The notes under the pieces: model-generated
Databases searched by the model: none
What the model saw: only the letters and a program-made list of their open reading frames with translations
Told to the model about the DNA's origin: nothing
Position numbers and translations under genes: made by a program
DNA from: Fulvivirga ulvae
GTDB lineage: Bacteria; Bacteroidota; Bacteroidia; Cytophagales; Cyclobacteriaceae
Assembly: GCF_021389975.1 (NCBI RefSeq)
Contig: NZ_CP089981.1
Location: forward strand, 762,501-826,500
Length of the DNA: 64,000 bases
Reading direction: 5' to 3'
Shown: positions 54,793-64,000 of the stretch, one piece after another
How the letters are laid out: each line of letters starts with the position of its first letter
Numbering within the stretch: the first letter of the stretch is position 1

Positions 54793-55959
54793 TTAAAAAT
54801 TAACGTTAGTGATAAGGTATTTGCTGACGAGATTTTTCAGCTCTGCATCATTGACAATGGTGATTCTGTCCGCCACTTGCAGGAATCTCTGATAGACATG
54901 CTCCAGTTCATCTTTGCTCAACTGCACACCCAGTTTACCTATACGGAAGTTTAATGCTGCTCTGCCACTTCTTGCGGTCAATATGATAGAAGACTCATTT
55001 ACCCCGACTTCTTCAGGGTCTATGATTTCATAGTTATCCCTGTTCTTGATCACTCCATCCTGGTGGATGCCTGAGGAATGAGCAAATGCATTACTGCCAA
55101 CAATTGCCTTGTTAGGCTGAATCGGCATGTTCATAGTGGTGGACACTAATTGACTTATAGGGTATATCTGTCGTGTGTTGATACCTGTTTCAAAATTGAG
55201 CCAGTGGTGTTTTTTGAGGATCATGACTACTTCTTCCAGAGAGGTATTACCTGCTCTTTCGCCTATCCCGTTGATGGTACATTCTACCTGGCGCGCTCCG
55301 TTTTTTATAGCTTCAATACTGTTGGCAGTTGAAAGACCGAGATCGTTATGGCAATGGGTCGATATGATTGCTTTTTCAATTCCTTTTACATTATCGACAA
55401 GGTATTTAATCTTCTTGCCATATTCTTCAGGCAAACAGTAGCCAGTGGTATCAGGAATGTTGACCACCGTTGCTCCTTCTTTAATTACTGCTTCTATGAC
55501 CTGAGCCAAAAACTCATTATCGGTACGGCCTGCATCCTCAGCGTAAAATTCCACATCACCAACGAATTTTCTTGCATAACGTACACATGCCTTGGCTCTC
55601 TCCAGTATATCTTCTCTTGTTGTCCTTATTTTGGTAAATACATGTTGGTCTGAAGTACCGATCCCTGTATGTATTCTTGGCCTTTTGGCATATTTAAGTG
55701 CCTCTGCCGCACACTCTATATCTTTCTCCACTGCCCGTGATAAAGCACATATCGTGACATCTCCAACCTCTCTTGACACCGCTTTTACAGCTTCGAAATC
55801 TCCTGGGCTGGAAATAGGGAAACCGGCTTCAATGATATCTACTCCAAGCTCTTCCAGTGCTTTGGCTATAATTATCTTTTCTTTTTTAGACAATCCACAC
55901 CCTGGCACTTGCTCTCCGTCTCTTAGGGTAGTATCGAAAATATGAATGCGGTTACTCAT
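54793..55959 (-). CDS. leuA: 2-isopropylmalate synthase, short form without regulatory domain (388 aa)
   Basis: A DRE-TIM metallolyase with TTLRDGEQVPGCG at the start, the metal-binding HCHNDLGLSTANS, NGIGERAGNTSLEEVV and a helical linker end (SSGIHQDGVIKN, ELEHVYQRF). It condenses acetyl-CoA with 2-oxoisovalerate, the first committed step to leucine. The usual C-terminal LeuA allosteric dimer domain (about 120 residues) is absent, so feedback inhibition by leucine at this site is not expected. It is the first gene of the cluster; the 157 bases upstream show neither leader peptide nor terminator hairpin. Confidence 0.93.
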   Translation of the reverse strand: MSNRIHIFDTTLRDGEQVPGCGLSKKEKIIIAKALEELGVDIIEAGFPISSPGDFEAVKAVSREVGDVTICALSRAVEKDIECAAEALKYAKRPRIHTGIGTSDQHVFTKIRTTREDILERAKACVRYARKFVGDVEFYAEDAGRTDNEFLAQVIEAVIKEGATVVNIPDTTGYCLPEEYGKKIKYLVDNVKGIEKAIISTHCHNDLGLSTANSIEAIKNGARQVECTINGIGERAGNTSLEEVVMILKKHHWLNFETGINTRQIYPISQLVSTTMNMPIQPNKAIVGSNAFAHSSGIHQDGVIKNRDNYEIIDPEEVGVNESSIILTARSGRAALNFRIGKLGVQLSKDELEHVYQRFLQVADRITIVNDAELKNLVSKYLITNVNF

Positions 55960-56128
55960 AGGCTATTTCTTCTCTTTTTAATCAGCTTTTATGAGATCAA
56001 ATGTAGGTGGAATAACAGCCCTAGTAAATACCTAAAAATCGATTAATTACAGTTTCTAAAGACACATATTTGGCATTAAATAGTATTTTTAACTAAATTA
56101 GAACTATAAATTTTACTTGATAATTACG

Positions 56129-57697
56129 ATGTCAAAAGAGAAATCTGACGCCTTATTCAACCTGATAAAGTCATTAAAGAAAAGTGAGAAGCGCTACTTC
56201 AGGCTCTTTGTAAGCGTTGAAGATGGCAATAGCGAGAGAAAGTATATCAGGCTCTTTGACCTGATTGATGCCCAGGATTACTTTGACGAAGAAGTCCTGA
56301 TAAGAAAAGACACGTCCATCAACCCCAAACAGCTTTCAAACCTTAAGGCCCATCTTTACAAAAAGATATTACAGAGTATCAGGCAATACAACCAATCTAC
56401 GGTTTTGGATATTCAGATTAGGGAAATGATAGATCATGCCCAGATCCTGTTTAACAGAAGTTTGTATGATCAATGTGCGACAGTGCTAAAAAAAGCCAAA
56501 AAACAGGCTCATAAAATTGATAACCTTGAGTTACAGCTTGAGATATTGAAGTGGGAGAAGAATGTACTTACCCAAACTGTTGGACCGGGCAATCAAAACA
56601 GGGTGAACAGGATCATTGAGGAAGTACAGGACACGAATAACAGGATCAACAATATCAATTCCTTCACAAACCTTTCGGTAAAGCTGAACTCGCTGTACTA
56701 TAAAATCGGGTTTATCCGAAACAAATCGGACTATGAGAAGATTGTGAATATGTTCAACATCAGCATGCCCAACTTCAATGAGGAAGAGCTATCGTTAAAT
56801 GAGAAACTTAATCTTTACAGCCTTTTTGTTAATTACTATTTCTTTATCCAGGATTTCAAGACGGGATATGACTTTGCTAAAAAATGGGTAGCACTTTTTG
56901 ATAAACATAAGGAGATCAGGATCTCAAAAGCGGATATGTATCTGCGCGCCATCAATAACCTGATGATCGCGCAATATAAAAATTATAAGTACTATGAGTT
57001 TGTGGAAACCAGCAGGCAATTGCGCCAGATCAGGCATTTCCCTAAAAATGTGATCAATGAGAATATCCGGTTAAAGCTATTGAAGTATACTTATGTACAT
57101 GAATTCAACCGCTTTTTTATGCTGGGAGATTTTGAGCTGGGGGTTTCTTTACTCACTAAAATCAAGCCGGGACTTGAGCAGTTTATTACTCAACTGGATA
57201 ACCACTCCACCATGATCATGTATTACAAAATCGCTTGCTTGTATTTTGGTAATTCAAATTATAGTGACGCCATCTCGTGGCTGAACCGGATTATTAATTC
57301 GGACAAAGTAGACATCAGGGAAGACATCCACTCTTTTGCCAGAATACTCAACCTGATCAGCCACTATGAACTGGGCAATGTGGATGTGATTGACTATTAT
57401 ATCAGGTCTACCTATCGATTTCTTCTTAAAAAGGATGATATGCATGATTTTCAGAAATATATTCTGAAGTTTCTGAAAAAACTGAGCTATAGGTTTACGG
57501 AAGACAAGCTGATCCCGGAATTCAAAAAGCTCCGCAAACAGCTTCTTCCATTACAAAGCAACCCGTATGAAAAAAGGGCATTCATCTATTTTGACATTAT
57601 TGCCTGGCTGGAGTGTAAGATACAAAAACGACCGGTAGCCGATGTTATCAGTGAAAAGGCGCAGGTTATATTGAGAAAGCAGCGGAAAGCGGCTTGA
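56129..57697 (+). CDS. Helical repeat protein of unknown function (522 aa)
   Basis: The ATG at 56129 (MSKEKSDALFNLIKSLKK) is preferred to a TTG at 56117. The protein is wholly helical, Lys/Asn-rich, with pairs of aromatic residues at regular distance that recall TPR-like repeats. There is no signal peptide or membrane segment and no catalytic motif was seen. It is divergent from leuA across 169 bases and stands alone. I do not recognise the family; proteins of this type, beginning with a KSEKRYFRLF-like part, occur in Bacteroidota, but a function cannot be given. Confidence 0.75.
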   Translation: MSKEKSDALFNLIKSLKKSEKRYFRLFVSVEDGNSERKYIRLFDLIDAQDYFDEEVLIRKDTSINPKQLSNLKAHLYKKILQSIRQYNQSTVLDIQIREMIDHAQILFNRSLYDQCATVLKKAKKQAHKIDNLELQLEILKWEKNVLTQTVGPGNQNRVNRIIEEVQDTNNRINNINSFTNLSVKLNSLYYKIGFIRNKSDYEKIVNMFNISMPNFNEEELSLNEKLNLYSLFVNYYFFIQDFKTGYDFAKKWVALFDKHKEIRISKADMYLRAINNLMIAQYKNYKYYEFVETSRQLRQIRHFPKNVINENIRLKLLKYTYVHEFNRFFMLGDFELGVSLLTKIKPGLEQFITQLDNHSTMIMYYKIACLYFGNSNYSDAISWLNRIINSDKVDIREDIHSFARILNLISHYELGNVDVIDYYIRSTYRFLLKKDDMHDFQKYILKFLKKLSYRFTEDKLIPEFKKLRKQLLPLQSNPYEKRAFIYFDIIAWLECKIQKRPVADVISEKAQVILRKQRKAA

Positions 57698-57737
57698 TCG
57701 ATTAATAATTATTAGTAGTCGGCAGAACATTAAAAAT

Positions 57738-57878
57738 TTATCGTCATTGCGATGAGTGAGGTACGAACGAAAAAGCAATCTCCTTGTGATGGAGGGTAAG
57801 CTCAATCCCATTTGCGGAACAGTTCACTCTTCGGAACAGGGGGATCGCTTCCTCCTACCGTCGTCGCGATGACGATAA
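57738..57878. repeat. MITE-like palindromic repeat (141 bp)
   Basis: Terminal inverted repeats TTATCGTCATTGCGA (57738-57752) and TCGCGATGACGATAA (57864-57878) match at 14 of 15 positions, and the inner parts are also partly complementary (AAGCAATC versus GGATCGCTT). The opening resembles the GTCATTGCGA repeat seen in intergenic DNA of many bacteria. It lies between two genes, with no coding capacity. Confidence 0.7.
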
Positions 57879-57938
57879 GCTAAAGTAATGATAGCAGCCG
57901 GGATGCATTAGCTTTACCTCCTACTACTCAGACAAAAA

Positions 57939-57974
57939 AAAAGACTTCCGAATTTTGATCTCCGGAAGTCTTTT
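57939..57974 (-). terminator. Terminator of alpha-2-macroglobulin gene
   Basis: Stem AAAAGACTTCCG/CGGAAGTCTTTT with a 12-base loop, followed on the minus strand by a run of T. It starts 22 bases after the A2M stop codon. Confidence 0.85.
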
Positions 57975-57996
57975 GTTTATTTTTTATTCTTTAAAA

Positions 57997-60900
57997 TTAA
58001 GGGGTATCGCTACCTGCCTTAATTACTTTTACTTCTCTACCGGCTATTACGGCACTGATAGTATTGTCGTACATAGCTTCGCAACTGATGGCAGGCATAT
58101 AGTAGTCTCCCTGATAGCTTGAGTTCAGTAATATTCTGAAAGTTTTTCTTTCATTTGGCCTCAGGTCAAAATAGGTGTAAACCCTGTCATCGCGGATGTC
58201 CTGATAATCTGGTTTGTCCTTAGCAGTATAGTCCTCAGTATCATTCAGGCGGGCATTGTGTATTTCCCAGCCTGACGGGAAGATCTGTGTAAGGGCCATA
58301 TTTTCATAGGTACCTCTGATGCCCGGGTTCGTAAGGGTAACTTCCGCTACAAAGTCCATTCCCTGCTCCAGGGTTTCAGGATTAATGTATTCACCATCGG
58401 TATTGGTATATGAAACCGTCATTTTCAGGTTGCTTTCTGATGATTGCTCCTGACCTCTTGTAGGCGTGCCTTCAAGGATCAGTCTTGCATAGAGAATGCC
58501 TGATGTCGGGTTATTCACCTCAATACTATTACCACTTACTTTCTTAACATTAAGGTCTGCCTGCGCCACCGGTAATTGGGTTGCAGCCTTTACAGCGCCT
58601 GCTCCGTTGAGTTTGTAGCTAAAGGTTATTTCCTTGGTACGGTTTTCTCCTCCTGCAAACTGCCCTATGGCAATAAGGCTATAGGCAGTAGTCTGGGTAC
58701 TCATCCAACGGCTGTTATCTCCAAGTGCTGCGGATAATCGCTGAAGCACAGGTACGGCCTTTTTCCTCTGGTCAAGCATACTTAATGTCTCCAGGATCAT
58801 GGCTTCATCTCTTGTTGATGATCCGTAGGTATAGCTCAATTCCCGGTAATCTTTCACCACAGTCTCCAGGTTTTCTACCAGTTTCTCAGCAGCTTCTTTC
58901 TGCCCTGCCTTTACATAGGCTGCTGCCAACCTCCACGCTGCCGCTGATGACAGGTTCCCTTTTTCTCTTAAACGGTTCATGGCTCCTGTTTCTGCATCTC
59001 CGGAAAGCGCCAGTGTGTAAAGGCGATATGCCTGCATTAACTCAGAGCTATAGTAATCATTGGTTTCTCTCCATTCCGCTGCTTTTCTCTTCTGGTATCG
59101 CTTCCATTGTCTGAGTACATTTCCTGGTACATTATAGCCTCTCTTTTCAGCCTCAACCAGAAAATGGCCAGCATAGGTTGAGCCCCAACTATTGGAATCA
59201 TCACCACCCGGCCAGTAGGAGAAGCCTCCATCACTTTTCTGAAATGTTTTCAGACGCTCTATACCCGCTTTGATGTTCTTCTCAATTCTTGCCTTTTCAA
59301 CATCACTTAACTGTGTAATTTCTGCAAGGTATAGCTGAGGGAAAACCGAAGAAGTAGTTTGCTCAATACAACCGTGAGGATACTGAATAAGGTATCTCAA
59401 TCTCTTTTCAAGGTTGATAGGCGGAATATTGGATATCTCCAGCGTGGCGGTATTTGTGCCTGCCATACCTACAAGATCGAAGTTAGTACTCCACGATTGC
59501 CCTGCCTCCAGTAATGCATCCATTACTTTTACCACTGGCGGGTTGGGGTTCCTCACATCAAGTTCAATGTGATGATTAGCTTTCTTACCTCCCGAAGTTG
59601 CCACAATATCAACATTACCTATACCTAACTGAGGCTTAACTTTCAGGTCAAAGTATATTACCTTGTCCCCTATTTCATTGAAGGTTACCGATTTGGTGGC
59701 AGGTCCTACGATTTCAATCAGGTCATTAGTTTCGATCTTTACTTTTACGTTTTCAACTCCCTTTTCCTGAGCAAATACGGTTACCGGCAACTTCACGGTT
59801 TCCTCTGGCCCTAATACCCTTGGCAGTGTACCTAACACCATCAGCGACTGACGTACCGGGGTTGCCTTTTCGGCATTACCATAAGCTCCTTCATACCCTG
59901 CCACTACCATCGTTCTTACGGAACCGATATATTGAGGCATTATAAACTTATGGGTATTGGTTTTTCCTTTTTCCAGTGTAAATGGCCCCAAGTATTTAAC
60001 TACCGGCTCAAAGCGGTTGGCTTTGGAGTTCGGTTTTTCCTCTCCTTCATCGTCACCACCTATGGCGAGCAGCCTTTCCAGCTTGCCCCCGAAAGCTCCG
60101 AGTACATACTCATAAAGATCCCAGGTTTTTACTCCAAGCGCCTCCCTGGCATAGAAAGTATGCCATGGGTTAGGTGTTTTGAATTTGGTAAGGTCAAGCA
60201 AGCCTTCGTCCACTACAGCTACGGTGTAGGTCATTTTCTTCTGGGTCTCCTCTGACACTTTAATGGTTACCTCCTCTCCTGGAACAAGTACATCTGACAT
60301 CTGGATCACCGGCTTGAGTATGGTTTTAGGATCTTCCACGGCAATCGGGATCACTCCATACATACGGATGGGCAGGTCATTTACAGTCTGCTCATGCTTT
60401 TGAAGCAAGGTAACGAATACATAAATATTAGGTGCCATTTCACTCGAAGCTTCAAAGGTGAAGGTAGTTTCTCCTTTTTGTGTCTGCACCCAATGTGTTT
60501 CAAGAACCCTGCTACCGGTTTCTATACTTACCAGTGCTCTGCCCTGATTACTACTTGGTATGGTAACTGTCACTTTTTCACCTACCTGATACTTTTGCTT
60601 GTCAGAAGTGAAATTTAACATGGTGGCTCCGCCAGGTACGCTTCCACTATCTCCTCCCCAGGAGGTGTAGTGTACTTCACCGGTGCAGTGGCCGCTTACA
60701 GGATCACATACCCTTACGTAGTAACGGCCCCAATCGTCCAGCTCAAACTTGAAAGTACCCTTTCCATTGGTTGTATTGGCTTTTCCTTTTACTTTAGGAT
60801 CCATGCTGCTACGGCTGATATAATTGGCAACAGATTCACCATCCTGGTTCCACCACCAACGCCAGCCAAGCCTGTAAACCTCTACCTCAAGGTTGTTTCT

Positions 60901-63582
60901 TGATATGGGCTGCCCTTCGGCATTTACTGTCGCAATGTCTATCTGATTAGGTTTGTTATAGTATAACCTGCTCCACGATTTTGATTCGGGCAGCTTCATA
61001 CCCACGAATGAATTGTAGGGATAGTAAGGCATACTAAAGTTGTCAATACTGAAATTGCCACCTTCTTCAAACACTTTCCCTTTAAAGAAAGCTTTCAACA
61101 TACCCGGTGCTGCTGTTTCAGTGGACAGGCTCGCATTTACCGTGGCCTTGCCTTCCTCATTCACATAGCCTTCAAAAACTCTTTGGCTTTCGCTCTGAAA
61201 ATCCCTCGCCGGATCATCAAAATTATAGGCCAGGAACTTATCAAATTTGGTTTTTGATGGAACTAACAGTACTTCAAACTCTGCTTTCAAGTTTCTGGCA
61301 GGCGCTCCGTGCAGCCATTTCACTTCAAGGTCACCTTTGACATAACTGTCCGCAGAGGTAATTTTGTCTTTTCCGAAATCGAGGTTGATCTTTAACCTGT
61401 TGGGTTTTACGGTTTCAATTTTTATTCTCTCGGAAAATTCAGCTCCACCTACTTTTACTTTGGCAGACCAGTTTCCTGTAGGTGCTTCCGGGCTGGTTGG
61501 TATGCTGAAATTATAGAAGCCATTCTCCCCGGTAGAGCGAACTATCTTCTTATCCAACTGGTAAGAAGGATTGTACAACTCAAATATTACGGGGTGAGTT
61601 TCAGGTAGTTTTTTAAGCTTATCTTCTAACACAAAAGTCAGGTGCAATGTATCTCCGGGACGCCATACTCCGCGCTCTCCATAAATATAGCCTTTCAAGC
61701 CTTCCTCTATCCTTGAGCCGGAAACATCGAAGTTACTTAGTGATAAGGAAGCTCCATCATTTACTTTCAGGTATCCTTTTTCATTATTTCTGCTTGCTAC
61801 AACCACAAAAGGATTTTTACTAAGAGCCATAACAGCAAAGCCATCAGCATCAGTAATAGCGGAGGCCAATACCTGCTGCTGAAAATCGTAAACATCCACC
61901 CTTACACCGGTAATAGGCTCAGTAGTTTTTAGGTCGGTTACCGCCACCATCAGTTCTCCGCTGTTGCCTCTTTTGGCAATCATACCCAGGTCTGAGGCCA
62001 GCACATTTCTTTTTACACTTTTGTCGCCGCCGTAGCTGCTATAGTAGGAGACGTGGCATGGGTTATCGCGCTCGTCCCAGCGGTAGTCAGGGTCATAGTG
62101 GTAGGATTCATATGAGTCATAAGCACTAAACTCGTCGTCGTCATCTTCCCAATCCTGCTCTTCCAGGGGCACCATATTCTCCTCAGCCTCAGTTTCTCCA
62201 CAGTAATATGAAGAGTGGTGTTTACGGAAGCCTATGCGCACCTGATAGATGGCACCAGGTTCGGTTTTTATCAATTCGGATATATCCAATGTGAAACGGT
62301 TCCATTTGCCAAGGTCAATGATACCGGAAGTGTTTAACGGAACGGTTTTACGAAGCACCGGCTTACCCACTCTTCTGAGTTGCTGGTTGCCGTCAAGGTC
62401 ATTGGTCTGTAAAAACTGGATAACATTACTCTCATAAATCTTGATAATCTCAACATCTACAGCTTTCAGGCTTACGGCCTCAAACGGGAAGATCAGTCCG
62501 TTGGAACTTGGTAAAATATTGCCTTGTCCTACGAGCCTCACTGCCGGGCTGATCTGGGCGAAGGTTACACTTCTGGAGTCTCCCTTGTTCATTTTATAAT
62601 CAAGAATATTCCTAATCCCAGGAGAGACTGTAACGGTCTTATCTCCGGTTTGTCTTACCGGCGGGTATACAAAAACCTGATTGCCTTTAATATCAAAATC
62701 CAGCGAGTACAGCCCCTGAATGGTTATGAGACCTTCAAGGTTCTGCTTTGGCTTTATGGGGTCCGAAAATTGGAGTACAAGGTACTGATTGGGACTCTGA
62801 ACCACTTTCACGTCCACCAGTGTAAAGTCGCCCAGGGCGGGGATTACAACTTCTTCATTTAATTTCTTATCAATATCCAAAGGCGAACCATCAAGACTGA
62901 TCTTTACGGTGCTTTTCTGGTCTTTGCGTTTAACATCTCCAATGATAAAACGGTGCTCATTCTGGGTGTGTGTCCAGGCCATAGGCAACGTTGAACCATC
63001 TTGAACTGCCTGCGCTGATTTTTCAACGTCCTTATCATCCGCTGCATCGGCAGTATAAACCACACCTATGATCCGCTGTTCTTTTAAAGCAGTTTTATCA
63101 ACTGTTTCGATGTTTTCAATTTCTATATCAAAATTTTGCTCAACTATCTGGAACTGATACTCAAACTCTCCCAAGTCTTCCGACACTTTCGTAACTTTTC
63201 CCAGGTGAAATCTGGCCTGATAAACCTGACCCGACTTCATCCTCTCTGATGGCTGGAATTCCACAGTTCTTGCATCGATCCATACTGCTTTGCCATCAAT
63301 GCCCGGATCAAAACTAAAGACCTTTTTATCTACCTCCTGCCCTATCTGTGTTGAATCGGCAACATCCATTGCCAGTCGGATGCGGACATAGGACTTGGAT
63401 GAAACCACTCCTGCCGTGTAGGAAGATATATATGCTGAGAAGGCCGGATTTATTTTTGTTTCTCCTATATCACCTGCTTTCCCTGTACGATTAAAATAAA
63501 AAACCGCGAGCAACACGACGACAATGCCGACGGCCGCTCCAATGAAATACTTGTTTTTGTTAATTCTTTTGACTTCAGTCAT
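57997..63582 (-). CDS. Bacterial alpha-2-macroglobulin, membrane-anchored (1861 aa)
   Basis: An N-terminal membrane anchor (FIGAAVGIVVVLLAVFYF, residues 13-30) rather than a lipobox leads to many MG-type beta domains (MG2-like YGERGVWRPGDTLHLTFVLE near 640) and the A2M thioester domain, where GCIEQ has Cys1405 and Gln1408 to form the internal thioester. An alpha/alpha-toroid and receptor-like domain complete it. Bacterial A2Ms trap attacking proteases in the periplasm and protect the wall, often beside PBP1C. Here pbpC is about 15 kb away. Length is in the family's range. It ends in a terminator at 57939. Confidence 0.93.
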   Translation of the reverse strand: MTEVKRINKNKYFIGAAVGIVVVLLAVFYFNRTGKAGDIGETKINPAFSAYISSYTAGVVSSKSYVRIRLAMDVADSTQIGQEVDKKVFSFDPGIDGKAVWIDARTVEFQPSERMKSGQVYQARFHLGKVTKVSEDLGEFEYQFQIVEQNFDIEIENIETVDKTALKEQRIIGVVYTADAADDKDVEKSAQAVQDGSTLPMAWTHTQNEHRFIIGDVKRKDQKSTVKISLDGSPLDIDKKLNEEVVIPALGDFTLVDVKVVQSPNQYLVLQFSDPIKPKQNLEGLITIQGLYSLDFDIKGNQVFVYPPVRQTGDKTVTVSPGIRNILDYKMNKGDSRSVTFAQISPAVRLVGQGNILPSSNGLIFPFEAVSLKAVDVEIIKIYESNVIQFLQTNDLDGNQQLRRVGKPVLRKTVPLNTSGIIDLGKWNRFTLDISELIKTEPGAIYQVRIGFRKHHSSYYCGETEAEENMVPLEEQDWEDDDDEFSAYDSYESYHYDPDYRWDERDNPCHVSYYSSYGGDKSVKRNVLASDLGMIAKRGNSGELMVAVTDLKTTEPITGVRVDVYDFQQQVLASAITDADGFAVMALSKNPFVVVASRNNEKGYLKVNDGASLSLSNFDVSGSRIEEGLKGYIYGERGVWRPGDTLHLTFVLEDKLKKLPETHPVIFELYNPSYQLDKKIVRSTGENGFYNFSIPTSPEAPTGNWSAKVKVGGAEFSERIKIETVKPNRLKINLDFGKDKITSADSYVKGDLEVKWLHGAPARNLKAEFEVLLVPSKTKFDKFLAYNFDDPARDFQSESQRVFEGYVNEEGKATVNASLSTETAAPGMLKAFFKGKVFEEGGNFSIDNFSMPYYPYNSFVGMKLPESKSWSRLYYNKPNQIDIATVNAEGQPISRNNLEVEVYRLGWRWWWNQDGESVANYISRSSMDPKVKGKANTTNGKGTFKFELDDWGRYYVRVCDPVSGHCTGEVHYTSWGGDSGSVPGGATMLNFTSDKQKYQVGEKVTVTIPSSNQGRALVSIETGSRVLETHWVQTQKGETTFTFEASSEMAPNIYVFVTLLQKHEQTVNDLPIRMYGVIPIAVEDPKTILKPVIQMSDVLVPGEEVTIKVSEETQKKMTYTVAVVDEGLLDLTKFKTPNPWHTFYAREALGVKTWDLYEYVLGAFGGKLERLLAIGGDDEGEEKPNSKANRFEPVVKYLGPFTLEKGKTNTHKFIMPQYIGSVRTMVVAGYEGAYGNAEKATPVRQSLMVLGTLPRVLGPEETVKLPVTVFAQEKGVENVKVKIETNDLIEIVGPATKSVTFNEIGDKVIYFDLKVKPQLGIGNVDIVATSGGKKANHHIELDVRNPNPPVVKVMDALLEAGQSWSTNFDLVGMAGTNTATLEISNIPPINLEKRLRYLIQYPHGCIEQTTSSVFPQLYLAEITQLSDVEKARIEKNIKAGIERLKTFQKSDGGFSYWPGGDDSNSWGSTYAGHFLVEAEKRGYNVPGNVLRQWKRYQKRKAAEWRETNDYYSSELMQAYRLYTLALSGDAETGAMNRLREKGNLSSAAAWRLAAAYVKAGQKEAAEKLVENLETVVKDYRELSYTYGSSTRDEAMILETLSMLDQRKKAVPVLQRLSAALGDNSRWMSTQTTAYSLIAIGQFAGGENRTKEITFSYKLNGAGAVKAATQLPVAQADLNVKKVSGNSIEVNNPTSGILYARLILEGTPTRGQEQSSESNLKMTVSYTNTDGEYINPETLEQGMDFVAEVTLTNPGIRGTYENMALTQIFPSGWEIHNARLNDTEDYTAKDKPDYQDIRDDRVYTYFDLRPNERKTFRILLNSSYQGDYYMPAISCEAMYDNTISAVIAGREVKVIKAGSDTP

Positions 63583-63659
63583 AGTAGTTATATGCTTGTA
63601 TATTTTGAGGCCAACAATATCGGAAAATAATTTTATAATAGAGCTAATTATATTGCTGC

Positions 63660-63690
63660 TTGTATGAAATTTTTGTAATCAATACTTTTG
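63660..63690 (+). promoter_or_regulatory. Bacteroidota-type promoter of terminal lipoprotein gene
   Basis: TACTTTTG at 63683-63690 matches TAnnTTTG exactly, with TTG at 63660-63662 placed 20 bases upstream. The start codon is 20 bases downstream of the -7 box. Best promoter match in the window. Confidence 0.5.
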
Positions 63691-63710
63691 TTTGGATCAA
63701 AACCAATATC

Positions 63711-64000
63711 ATGAAAAAATTAATATACATAGTGTTCGTATATGCAACCATCGGAACTATAACCATATCTTGCGGCGACAGCAAGAAAAAGGAAACCGAA
63801 GAGATAACCATCGAGGACAAGGAGCTACCGGCAGAAGAAAGGGCGGAGAAGGCCTTATATGATGAAGTAATGGCTATACACGATGATGTAATGCCGCAAA
63901 TGGACAATATGATGAAGCTAAAAGGCGAGCTGCAGGTAAAGCTTGATATGGCCAGGGAAAAAGAAGAAGCTACAGAAGAAACACTTCGGGCACTGGAAGC
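63711..64000 (+). CDS. Lipoprotein, 3' end beyond window
   Basis: The ATG at 63711 opens a frame to the window edge (96 codons). It starts with a SPII signal MKKLIYIVFVYATIGTITIS and lipidation cysteine, then a Lys/Glu-rich helical region with VMAIHDDVMPQMDNMMKLK, like small coiled-coil lipoproteins in Bacteroidota that databases often label viral A-type inclusion protein; I cannot verify that. It is probably an envelope protein of 150-170 residues. Divergent from the A2M gene by 128 bases. Confidence 0.75.
   Translation, partial: MKKLIYIVFVYATIGTITISCGDSKKKETEEITIEDKELPAEERAEKALYDEVMAIHDDVMPQMDNMMKLKGELQVKLDMAREKEEATEETLRALE

Noticed and set aside
55960..56128. A second attenuator upstream of leuA
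   Set aside because: No leader ORF rich in Leu codons and no hairpin with a T run could be found in the 157-base upstream region.

Overview
The window reads as chromosomal DNA of a Bacteroidota bacterium, most likely a Cytophagales-type marine or soil organism; the genus cannot be fixed from sequence alone. The signs are start codons in A/T-rich contexts without Shine-Dalgarno sites, TAnnTTTG-like -7 promoter boxes, many SPII lipoproteins with serine or charged residues after the cysteine, a BACON-domain metalloprotease, TPR-linked histidine kinases, and a LeuA without the usual C-terminal regulatory domain. Gene density is high and no IS element, phage gene or CRISPR array is visible.

Layout. 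1-4600 (minus): a tightly coupled operon of two double-zinc-ribbon proteins (192 and 1298 aa) plus a third gene running off the window. 4756-8483: a lone conserved-looking protein, then an A/T-rich pair (AraC regulator and acyltransferase) bracketed by REP-like hairpins with GTC-N4-GAC cores. 8704-16745: a TPR kinase/NarL regulator pair, a lipoprotein, and a three-gene LytS/LytTR cassette whose first member is a GAF-linked degenerate kinase. 16746-22995: small housekeeping and stress genes (DinB, a frameshifted ArsR, tandem ACT, OsmC, HD hydrolase, Crp/Fnr, a degenerate nucleotidyltransferase-like protein). 23337-29378: a response regulator, a PAS kinase and a stand-alone ethylene-receptor-like membrane domain in one overlapping operon, facing a second, paralogous PAS kinase. 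29436-37137: tRNA-Ala(GGC), an NlpC/P60 lipoprotein, a giant FAD/Fe-S oxidoreductase, a TPR kinase and asparagine synthetase. 37458-43939: two tandem SPOR-like/OmpA proteins, PBP1C and a zinc protease. 44064-55959 (minus): the complete branched-chain amino acid cluster leuA-leuC-leuD-leuB then ilvE-ilvD-ilvB-ilvN-ilvC-ilvA. 56129-64000: a helical unknown protein, a MITE-like repeat, a giant alpha-2-macroglobulin and the start of a lipoprotein.

How the genes work together. The strongest regulatory discovery is between leuB and ilvE: a leader peptide with ten Ile/Val/Leu codons, an antiterminator segment made by its last codons, and a 12-bp terminator with a seven-T tail, i.e. a complete ribosome-mediated attenuator for the ilv half. 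LeuA lacks its allosteric domain, so control of this pathway may lean on transcription. Two genes of the ilv half, ilvA and ilvN, carry single-base frameshifts, which are either sequence errors or real lesions.

The most novel-looking protein system is the split ethylene-receptor-like operon at 23337-26477: the five diagnostic residues of the copper/ethylene site of ETR1 are present with identical spacing in a 182-aa protein that is not fused to a kinase but translationally coupled to one. The zinc-ribbon operon at the left edge and the kinase/pseudokinase pair at 12963-15991 are the next best candidates for undescribed systems.
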